Assembly: GCA_900764415.1 (NCBI GenBank)
Contig: CAAFOA010000078.1
Coordinates: 1 to 5,621, forward strand
Reading direction: 5' to 3'
Origin: an uncultured Collinsella sp.
GTDB lineage: Bacteria > Actinomycetota > Coriobacteriia > Coriobacteriales > Coriobacteriaceae
Length of the DNA: 5,621 bases
Position 1 is the first letter of the stretch; each line of letters begins with the position of its first letter. Of the stretch, positions 1 to 4,567 are shown one piece after another. A program made the position numbers and the translations under genes. The notes below the pieces were generated by a model, which searched no databases, had not been told where the DNA came from, and was given only the letters and a program-made list of their open reading frames with translations.

Positions 1-453
1 CTGGCGGCCGACGGCACGTGGGATGCAGAGGGCAAGGCCACCGTCACCACGGGCGAGGACGGCCGCGTGACCGTTTCGGGCGCGGACTCGGGCAAGCTGG
101 AGGTCCACGAGCTCAAGGCACCCAAGGGCTACACCGCCTTTGAGGGCACGCGCTCCGTGACGGTCAAGGCCGAGGGCCTGGACGTCGACCAGGTGGCCGC
201 CGCCAAGCCCAAACTCACCATCACGGCCGAGTCGCCCCTGCGCGCCGACAGCGCGGACGGGTCGACGGGCAGCCTGGAGGCGTCGCTCATCAACACGCCC
301 ACCGGCACACCCCCTAGCATTACCACCGGAGGCTTTATGCCCTCGACTGGCGATATGGCAATGTACGCCGCGGCCGCCGCAGCGGTCGCCGGAGCCGCGC
401 TCATCGTGGTCGCGCTCCTGGTCAAGCGGGGAGGTGGCAGCCATAAAGAGTAG
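1..453 (+). CDS. C-terminal part of an LPxTG-like (MPSTG) pilin or surface protein, 5' truncated
   Basis: The reading frame is open from the first base to TAG at 451-453 and gives 150 residues, so the gene starts upstream of the window. Window residues 20-55 look like the end of a prealbumin-like (SpaA/Cna-B) domain: a T-x-x-D-G-R-V strand, then the E-box LEVHELKAPKGY with Glu37, which in this family supports an internal Lys-Asn isopeptide bond. A Thr/Pro/Ser-rich linker leads to the sorting signal MPSTG (residues 113-117, bases 337-351), an Ala/Val-rich membrane helix (about 120-141) and a short tail starting KRGGG. This is the normal wall-sorting layout, with Met in place of the usual first Leu. 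It lies 108 bases before the backbone pilin with no terminator between them, so the two are probably co-transcribed. By position it could be a tip or minor pilin; the adhesive part is not visible. A GTG at 67 is an internal codon, not the start. Confidence 0.85.
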   Translation: MAADGTWDAEGKATVTTGEDGRVTVSGADSGKLEVHELKAPKGYTAFEGTRSVTVKAEGLDVDQVAAAKPKLTITAESPLRADSADGSTGSLEASLINTPTGTPPSITTGGFMPSTGDMAMYAAAAAAVAGAALIVVALLVKRGGGSHKE

Positions 454-548
454 CTGGCAGCCCCACAGAGAGCGGGGCGAGACGTAGCGAAGTAGATGCT
501 AAGACACAGACAGATGATGACCGATCGAATGAGAACCAAACGGAAAAC

Positions 549-553
549 GGAGG
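549..553 (+). promoter_or_regulatory. Ribosome binding site that sets the backbone pilin start
   Basis: GGAGG lies 8 bases before the ATG at 562. The in-frame ATG at 496 has no such site, and starting there would put a charged 22-residue extension ahead of the signal peptide. The ATG at 568 is also in frame but is spaced less well from this site. Confidence 0.75.
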
Positions 554-561
554 AAAAGAAG

Positions 562-2274
562 ATGAGCATGAACAAGAACATCGCACGCCTGGCAGTAACC
601 GCCGGCCTCACGGCGGCGTTGAGCTTCGGCGGTGTGATGGCCCCGGTGACCATGGCGTTTGCTGATGATCCGGTGACGGCTCCGGCAAATGGCATCATCA
701 TCGAGCAGAGCGAGAACAACAAGGGCACCGCTAAGACGCGTTTCGTTCCGTACCAAATCTTCAAGGCAAAAGTTCACGACGGCGAAAATGGTAAAGTCAC
801 ATCTGATGTTGATTGGGCTGATACCATAACGCAAACCACCAAGGACCAGATTATTGCTGATATCCGTAGCGATGCTAGTAATGGTAAGAAGCTTTCCGGA
901 ACTCCTTCTGCTCAGGACGTTGCTGATTGGTTGGGCACCTATGTGTCCGAAAGCGGCAGGGAACTCGTTGTTAAGAACGGAGACTTGCTTAATAAAATAG
1001 CCGCCATTGTAAAGAAAAATGAGCAGCCGTCAGGTACGGCGTTCAATGCTGGTGATTCTTTTACGCCTGAGAGCGCTGGCTACTATCTCTTCCTGACAGA
1101 TGATAACTCCATCGGTACGAATAAAGACTATTCCAACAAGAAACAGACGGGCACCTCGCCGATTTTCGCCGTCGTAGGTGGTACTGGAGTAACCGTGACC
1201 GAGAAGACTGGCATTCCCACGGTTACGAAGAAGGTCAAGGATGACAAGCTCCGCAGCGACTGGGCTGACAAGGGCGACTCCCAGATGGATCAGCCCGTGT
1301 ACTACCAGCTGACCGGTACTGTGGCTGCGAACATCGATACGTTCAACACCTACTACTATGAGTTCCACGACGAGCTCTCCGCTGGTCTGACCGCGGATGA
1401 GAAATCTATTACCGTTAAGATTGATGACGAAACCGTGACGGCGGTCAACAACTACACCGCGAGTGTCACGAATGCTACGGACGAGTCCGGGGCTGTAACT
1501 GGGCAGGTGCTGACTGTTTCCTTTACGGATCTTAAGGCTGCTGCTCGGTCCGTGGGCAAGACGCTTACCAAGGATTCCCATGTCGTCGTCACCTACACCG
1601 CCAAGCTTGACCACGAGAAGGCGAAGAATGTCGTGGTTGGCGGCGAGGGTAATCCCAACAGCGTCAAGCTCATCTACTTCAACAATCCCATGAGCAACGG
1701 CAAGGGCGAGTCCGTGCCCGATACCGTCCGTGACTACACTTACGCGCTCAAGCTCGTTAAGGAGGACTCTGCTAACGAGGCCCCCAAGCTCGAGGGCGTA
1801 AAGTTCACCATCCAGGCCACGGGTGCCGACGAGGGCGCTGGCACTCAGTATGTCCAGGAGAACGGTTCCCTCGGCAAAGATCCCTGGAATTTCACGACCG
1901 ATGGAAACGGCGAGATTAATATCAAGGGCCTTGATGCTGGTACCTACACGGTCAAGGAGACCGACACCCTTGGAGGCTACAACACGCTGGGCGCCTTCAC
2001 CTTCACCATTAAAGCCGATGGCCTTAATCAAGACGAGGGAAATAATACCCTGACGGTTACTGCGTCCAAGGAAGGCCCCGAACTTGTCGTTGCTCCGACC
2101 TTTGATCATGGCACCGTCACCCTCACCGTCAAGAACAAGAAGGGCTCCAACCTCCCGCTCACCGGTCTTAACGGCGTGACCTTCACTTGGATCGCTGGTG
2201 GCGCGGTGCTGTGCATCGGCGTGGCTCACCTCATCCGCAGCCGTAAGCAGGCCGAGGAGTCCGAGCAGGAGTAA
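562..2274 (+). CDS. Sortase-dependent backbone (major) pilin, FimA/SpaA type
   Basis: This 570-residue secreted protein probably polymerises into the pilus shaft. Residues 1-34 form a signal peptide with likely cleavage after AFA. Residues 35-213 resemble the N-terminal pilin domain (YQIF near the start, GYYLFLTD near the end). From about 214 to 393 comes a fimbrial isopeptide D2-like domain: TVTKKV (Lys223/224) near its start and YFNNP (Asn374/375) near its end are the expected Lys and Asn partners. Residues 394-525 form a SpaA/Cna-B-like domain with LKLVKED at its start and the E-box TYTVKETD (Glu466). The sorting signal LPLTG (531-535) precedes a membrane helix (about 539-558), the basic RSRK and an unusual acidic end. 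The exported part has no Cys, as expected when isopeptide bonds give stability. No canonical YPKN pilin motif is present; Lys215 in VTVTEKTG sits where it would be expected. Function is inferred from domain layout and the nearby class C sortase. The first half is AT-rich for this window. Confidence 0.9.
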   Translation: MSMNKNIARLAVTAGLTAALSFGGVMAPVTMAFADDPVTAPANGIIIEQSENNKGTAKTRFVPYQIFKAKVHDGENGKVTSDVDWADTITQTTKDQIIADIRSDASNGKKLSGTPSAQDVADWLGTYVSESGRELVVKNGDLLNKIAAIVKKNEQPSGTAFNAGDSFTPESAGYYLFLTDDNSIGTNKDYSNKKQTGTSPIFAVVGGTGVTVTEKTGIPTVTKKVKDDKLRSDWADKGDSQMDQPVYYQLTGTVAANIDTFNTYYYEFHDELSAGLTADEKSITVKIDDETVTAVNNYTASVTNATDESGAVTGQVLTVSFTDLKAAARSVGKTLTKDSHVVVTYTAKLDHEKAKNVVVGGEGNPNSVKLIYFNNPMSNGKGESVPDTVRDYTYALKLVKEDSANEAPKLEGVKFTIQATGADEGAGTQYVQENGSLGKDPWNFTTDGNGEINIKGLDAGTYTVKETDTLGGYNTLGAFTFTIKADGLNQDEGNNTLTVTASKEGPELVVAPTFDHGTVTLTVKNKKGSNLPLTGLNGVTFTWIAGGAVLCIGVAHLIRSRKQAEESEQE

Positions 2275-2374
2275 CGCTCGCTCACCCATCCCTTTGGCAG
2301 GTGGGATGTGATGGCCATGAGACTTGCGGACACTTTTCTCGTCCATCCACGTTCTTGCTTTGCCATTCTCTTTT

Positions 2375-2413
2375 CGGGGCAGACTCCGCACTGGAGTCTG
2401 CCCCGTTTTTTTT
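2375..2413 (+). terminator. Strong rho-independent terminator of the pilin operon
   Basis: A perfect 13-bp stem (2375-2387 with 2393-2405, beginning CGGGGCAG) closes a 5-base loop and is followed at once by eight T (2406-2413). It lies 100 bases after the pilin stop codon and should separate pilin transcription from the downstream small gene and the sortase. The stretch 2275-2374 between the pilin and the hairpin shows no gene. Confidence 0.95.
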
Positions 2414-2517
2414 GGATAACGCAGCCAGCCTCCATCGTCCGATGAATCAAGCGTATGAATATCGAACAGATGTTTGCAATTATTACGTTTACCTGCTGTG
2501 GGTGCATACACTCGCAG

Positions 2518-2523
2518 TAAAAT
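2518..2523 (+). promoter_or_regulatory. Possible -10 box for the small membrane protein gene
   Basis: TAAAAT matches five of six consensus -10 bases and lies in an AT-rich patch (2455-2525) after the pilin terminator, 56 bases before the small gene's ATG. No good -35 hexamer is present 16-18 bases upstream. A promoter is expected somewhere here because transcription from the pilin genes should stop at 2413, but the exact site is uncertain. Confidence 0.35.
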
Positions 2524-2579
2524 ATCCTTGCGACGCATTCCGTGCGCGGGCGGCCGACGACTCGATCGGAGGTCACCAT

Positions 2580-2732
2580 ATGCTGAAATTCCTTAACGCG
2601 CTCGCCGCCCTCGCGGCGGTGGGCTCGTTCGTCATCGCGTTTCTTGACTCGTATGAGGTTCGGTTTAAGGTCCGTAGGCGCACGCGCGGTGCGGACGGTA
2701 GAAGGCATTTGCGCCGCAACAAGCGCAAATAA
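2580..2732 (+). CDS. Small single-helix membrane protein with basic tail, unknown function
   Basis: This 50-residue protein is not recognised. It is supported by a near-ideal ribosome binding site (GGAGG, 2568-2572, 7 bases before ATG) and a terminator hairpin that begins two bases after the TAA stop. Residues 3-22 form one hydrophobic helix rich in Ala, Leu, Val and Phe with no charge, followed by Asp23. Residues 24-50 hold 13 Arg/Lys, which by the positive-inside rule puts the tail in the cytoplasm. The frame is open further upstream (an ATG at 2301), but that stretch crosses the pilin terminator and is not coding. It lies between the pilins and their sortase and appears to be a single-gene transcript. 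A role in pilus assembly or in membrane or nucleic-acid binding is possible, but rests only on location and charge. Confidence 0.7.
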   Translation: MLKFLNALAALAAVGSFVIAFLDSYEVRFKVRRRTRGADGRRHLRRNKRK

Positions 2733-2733
2733 G

Positions 2734-2762
2734 AATGCCCGGGGTTCGGAGCCCGGGCATTT
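2734..2762 (+). terminator. Rho-independent terminator after the small membrane protein gene
   Basis: A perfect 10-bp stem (AATGCCCGGG at 2734-2743 with its complement at 2752-2761) closes an 8-base loop. The T tract is short (2760-2762), but the A-rich 5' flank and T-containing 3' arm make it possibly bidirectional. Its position two bases after the stop codon at 2730-2732 supports both the terminator and the gene. Confidence 0.8.
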
Positions 2763-2783
2763 AACAACGTCGGAAACTGGTCG

Positions 2784-2809
2784 CCCGCGCTCCTAAGTAC
2801 TTACGCGGG
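2784..2809. repeat. Short inverted repeat enclosing a 10-bp palindrome
   Basis: CCCGCG (2784-2789) is complementary to CGCGGG (2804-2809). Between them lies the perfect palindrome TAAGTACTTA (2794-2803). It is in the non-coding stretch between the small gene's terminator and the sortase. The role is unknown; a protein-binding site is possible, and a chance occurrence cannot be excluded. Confidence 0.4.
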
Positions 2810-2835
2810 GTGCGTCGTTTCCTGTAGTTATTGTA

Positions 2836-2861
2836 TCCCGAATCGCCCCGCCGATTCGGGA
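2836..2861. repeat. 10-bp inverted repeat, terminator-like hairpin upstream of the sortase gene
   Basis: TCCCGAATCG (2836-2845) pairs perfectly with 2852-2861 around a 6-base loop, followed by CATTTTG. This could be a second weak terminator that isolates the sortase gene, an attenuator, or an operator. The T run is too short and offset for a confident terminator call. Confidence 0.55.
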
Positions 2862-2893
2862 CATTTTGAAAACTCAAATGCGGGCCCATACTC

Positions 2894-2930
2894 GCGCTGC
2901 GCAATGCTGCCAGGCTGCGTTGCGCAGCGC
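2894..2930. repeat. Large GC-rich dyad, candidate operator of the sortase gene
   Basis: GCGCTGCGCAA (2894-2904) is perfectly complementary to TTGCGCAGCGC (2920-2930), an 11-bp arm with a 15-base centre. Outside the arms, CTC (2891-2893) can also pair with GAG (2933-2935) across a two-base bulge. No T run follows, so it is not a typical terminator. If transcription starts near 2961, the dyad spans roughly -67 to -31 and reaches the -35 position, where an activator could replace the missing -35 box. Confidence 0.5.
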
Positions 2931-2948
2931 ATGAGCTCGCTAATCGGC

Positions 2949-2954
2949 TATTAT
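2949..2954 (+). promoter_or_regulatory. Probable -10 box of the sortase gene
   Basis: TATTAT matches five of six consensus bases and lies in the only AT-rich patch just before the sortase gene, predicting a start near 2961. No recognisable -35 hexamer occurs at 16-18 bp spacing; that place is occupied by the right arm of the 2894-2930 dyad. An alternative is TTGAAA (2866-2871) with CATACT (2887-2892), but the 15-bp spacing is short. Confidence 0.45.
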
Positions 2955-2962
2955 TTGTTTAG

Positions 2963-2976
2963 ACAACTTGAGTTGT
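2963..2976. promoter_or_regulatory. Operator-like dyad between the sortase promoter and ribosome binding site
   Basis: ACAACT (2963-2968) and AGTTGT (2971-2976) form a symmetric 14-bp site with a two-base centre. The spacing is too tight for a stable RNA hairpin, so it reads better as a DNA dyad for a dimeric regulator. It lies just after the predicted transcription start and directly touches the AGAGGAG ribosome binding site at 2977-2983. Confidence 0.4.
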
Positions 2977-2992
2977 AGAGGAGTGACCGGCG

Positions 2993-3931
2993 ATGGTGCA
3001 GGGCGCCAAACATATGAAGAGCAATAACGCCGCGGAAAATGGCGGCTCAAGCCCTCAGCCCAAACCTCAACCAAAGCCCAAGCGCCGCCGCAAGCGACTG
3101 CCGCGCTGGGCCGACCGGCTCATCACCATCGTCATCATCCTTATTGGCGTGAGCCTTATGACCTGGCCGTGGATCTTGGACCGGCTCGAGGCCTCGGGCG
3201 TGTTCAACCAGATCAGCACCGTGTCTAGCACCGTGGACGCGCTGTCTGCCGAGGAGCGCGAGCGCATTCTGCTCCAGGCTCGCTCCTTTAACGAGCAGCT
3301 GGCGGGCGAGGTCACCGAGCTTCCCGCCGACCAGATCGAGCCCTACGCTCAGCAGCTCATCTTTGACCGCGACCCCATGATGAGCTGGATCGAAATCCCC
3401 TCCATCGACGTGAGCATGCCCATCTACCACGGCACTAGCGAGGAAGTCCTTATGGCGGGCGTCGGCCCCCTGGAGGGCACGAGCCTGCCGGTGGGCGGCG
3501 CCTCGACGCATTGCGTGCTCACCGCGCACTCGGGCATGCGCAACCTGAGCATGTTCGACGACATCCATTCGCTGGAGCCCGGCGACCTGGTGCTGCTGCA
3601 CACCATGAGCAAGACGCTCGCCTACAAGATGGTGGACTCCGAGGTGGTGCTGCCCGAGGAGATGGAGTCGCTGACCATCGAGCCGGGCGCCGACAAGGTG
3701 ACGCTCGTCACCTGCACGCCCTACGGCGTGAACGACCATCGCCTGCTGGTGCACTGCGTGCGAACCAAGTACAACAAGAAGGACGTCGACAAGCAAAAGT
3801 CGCTGGCCGGCCGCCACTGGGGCAAGCGCGAGTTTGCCGTGCTTATCGTGGTCGTAGCCATTGTGCTGTTGCTGCTGGACATCGTGATCCACGCGGTCCG
3901 CAAGCGCCGCAAGGCAAAGGCCTCGGCATAA
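2993..3931 (+). CDS. Class C sortase, pilin-polymerising transpeptidase
   Basis: This membrane cysteine transpeptidase should cleave LPxTG-like signals between Thr and Gly and join pilins through a lysine. The protein has 312 residues. The start ATG has AGAGGAG 9 bases upstream; the in-frame ATG at 3014 has none. Residues 1-42 are cytoplasmic, with a Pro/Gln/Lys-rich stretch (21-30) and a basic cluster; helix 1 is about 43-62. The catalytic domain carries WIEIPSIDVSMPIYHG, then His179 in LTAHSG, Cys241 in TLVTCTPYG and Arg250 in NDHRLLV, which is the complete catalytic triad. A second membrane helix (281-299) and basic tail are typical of class C and not of class A. The usual lid motif (Asp-Pro-aromatic) ahead of the barrel is not evident; DP at 127-128 lies only five residues before IEIP. 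It has its own control region rather than being fused to the pilin operon. Substrates are inferred to be the two pilins upstream. Confidence 0.93.
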   Translation: MVQGAKHMKSNNAAENGGSSPQPKPQPKPKRRRKRLPRWADRLITIVIILIGVSLMTWPWILDRLEASGVFNQISTVSSTVDALSAEERERILLQARSFNEQLAGEVTELPADQIEPYAQQLIFDRDPMMSWIEIPSIDVSMPIYHGTSEEVLMAGVGPLEGTSLPVGGASTHCVLTAHSGMRNLSMFDDIHSLEPGDLVLLHTMSKTLAYKMVDSEVVLPEEMESLTIEPGADKVTLVTCTPYGVNDHRLLVHCVRTKYNKKDVDKQKSLAGRHWGKREFAVLIVVVAIVLLLLDIVIHAVRKRRKAKASA

Positions 3932-3945
3932 GGCATCGTTCAGAA

Positions 3946-3980
3946 CCACCACAATGGGGACAGGCACCTTTGTGGTGATC
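3946..3980. repeat. REP-like hairpin with GGGGACAGGCACC in the loop
   Basis: CACCACAA (3947-3954) pairs with TTGTGGTG (3970-3977), eight base pairs around a 15-base loop that contains GGGGACAGGCACC. From memory, GGGGACAGGCACC-type motifs recur between genes in many bacterial genomes, some carrying REP-associated Y1 transposases; this could not be searched. It begins 15 bases after the sortase stop codon. It may also fold in mRNA, but there is no T run, so it is not called a terminator. Confidence 0.5.
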
Positions 3981-3989
3981 GGGGCTTTC

Positions 3990-4055
3990 AAGCCATCACA
4001 ACATTCGATGAAAATCGCGATTTTGACGAAAAGCGTCGAATGTTGTGATGGTTTT
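3990..4055. repeat. Large inverted repeat with a perfect palindrome in its loop
   Basis: The 16-base left arm (3993-4008, CCATCACAACATTCGA) is perfectly complementary to 4036-4051, and the stem can grow outward by a G-T wobble and two A-T pairs. The 27-base centre contains the perfect 14-bp palindrome AAAATCGCGATTTT (4011-4024) and a second small hairpin, GACG (4025-4028) with CGTC (4034-4037), which competes with the main arm. TTTT follows the right arm at 4052-4055, so it may end sortase transcription. Its size and nesting also suggest a small non-autonomous repeat element. No target-site duplication was identified. Confidence 0.7.
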
Positions 4056-4131
4056 CGTTATGGACGGCGCGGTTTTCGTTGTGGGCGGGACGGTTTTCGC
4101 TATGGACGGTGCGGTTTCGCTGCAGAACCGC
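4050..4131. repeat. Tandem 21-bp imperfect repeats, about 3.5 copies
   Basis: Three head-to-tail 21-base units begin at 4050, 4071 and 4092, each starting GGTTTTCG. Units 1 and 3 share the following TATGGACGG block and differ at only two positions. A fourth unit (from 4113, GGTTTCGCTGC) has lost one T and fades out by about 4131. The array starts inside the last two bases of the preceding inverted repeat's right arm. Open frames cross it, but none has a ribosome binding site. The period is two DNA helical turns. Function is unknown. Confidence 0.75.
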
Positions 4132-4214
4132 CGGCCCGCAGCCTGCCAACCGCCGCCCTCGTTACGTTTTCGCTGCATTTGGGTAAAGCGCCTGCTCCAA
4201 GCGGCGTTGCCTTG

Positions 4215-4220
4215 TATACT
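4215..4220 (+). promoter_or_regulatory. Probable -10 box of the gatC-gatA operon
   Basis: TATACT matches five of six consensus bases, and a start near 4227 would give a leader of about 30 bases before the gatC ATG. The -35 region (around 4192-4197, CTGCTC) is a poor match. The repeats upstream make read-through from the sortase gene less likely, so gatCA probably uses this promoter. Confidence 0.6.
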
Positions 4221-4255
4221 AGAGCGGTTTATCTGTTATGCGGAAGGGAGCGCCT

Positions 4256-4567
4256 ATGGCACTCAGCGAGAAAGACGTGCGCGGCATCGCCGAGTACGCA
4301 AAGATCGCACTGACCGATGACGAGCTCACCCAGATGACGTCCTACCTGAACGACGCCGTCCAGATGCTCGAGCCCGTCTTGCAATATGACTTGCCCGACG
4401 TGGAGCCCACGTTCCATCCTATCGGAAGCCTGTCCAACGTGATGGGCGATGACCTGCGCGAGCCCGAGCGCGACCTGCCGCTCGATGTTGCGCTCGAAAA
4501 CGCCGGCAGCGCGCGCGACCGCTACTTCCGCGTGCCGTCCATTTTGGGAGAGGGGGAGAGCGAGTAA
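4256..4567 (+). CDS. gatC: Asp-tRNA(Asn)/Glu-tRNA(Gln) amidotransferase subunit C
   Basis: GatC is the small stabilising subunit of the GatCAB complex, which converts mischarged Glu-tRNA(Gln) (and Asp-tRNA(Asn) where used) into Gln- or Asn-tRNA in the cytoplasm. The chosen ATG gives 103 residues, close to the usual 95-100. It begins MALSEKDV and is preceded by GGAAGGGAG (4242-4250) with a 5-base gap. The upstream ATG at 4238 would lie before that site and is rejected. Family features are the N-terminal helix with VRGIAEYAKIALTDDEL, the middle block with DVEPTFHP and DDLREPE, and the C-terminal YFRVPSIL that packs along GatA. The stop codon overlaps the gatA start by one base (TAATG), which suggests translational coupling. 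Function is well supported by sequence and by the gatA neighbour; tRNA specificity cannot be told from this window. Confidence 0.93.
   Translation: MALSEKDVRGIAEYAKIALTDDELTQMTSYLNDAVQMLEPVLQYDLPDVEPTFHPIGSLSNVMGDDLREPERDLPLDVALENAGSARDRYFRVPSILGEGESE

Noticed and set aside
460..478. GCCCC/GGGGC hairpin after the upstream pilin
   Set aside because: The stem is only 5 bp with a 9-base loop and no T run, so it is not a credible terminator.
496..561. Longer pilin start at ATG 496
   Set aside because: The extension is charged, precedes the signal peptide and lacks a ribosome binding site, while GGAGG is well spaced for ATG 562.
129..764. 211-codon open frame on the minus strand
   Set aside because: It spans two pilin genes in antisense, with no family features.
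1758..1765. Perfect Shine-Dalgarno-like TAAGGAGG inside the pilin gene
   Set aside because: No ATG, GTG or TTG follows at suitable spacing, and the bases encode the conserved VKED segment of the SpaA-like domain.
1030..2538. 502-codon open frame on the minus strand
   Set aside because: It lies fully antisense to the backbone pilin and its terminator, has no recognisable domain, and the + strand product has signal peptide, isopeptide domains and LPLTG. It is a composition shadow.
2301..2579. Upstream extension of the small membrane protein frame
   Set aside because: It runs through the strong pilin terminator and a likely promoter. The GGAGG at 2568 fixes the start at 2580.
3047..3991. 314-codon open frame on the minus strand
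   Set aside because: It is antisense to the class C sortase, whose triad is complete. The product is low-complexity, His/Val/Ala-rich, as expected of a GC-rich shadow.
3996..4178. 60-codon minus-strand frame across the repeats
   Set aside because: It also owes its repeated TKT-type peptide to the DNA repeats and covers the inverted repeat. No independent coding evidence was seen.
3954..4313. 119-codon frame across the repeats into gatC
   Set aside because: Its repeated GFRYGR-type peptide comes only from the 21-bp DNA repeats, there is no ribosome binding site, and it overlaps gatC out of frame.
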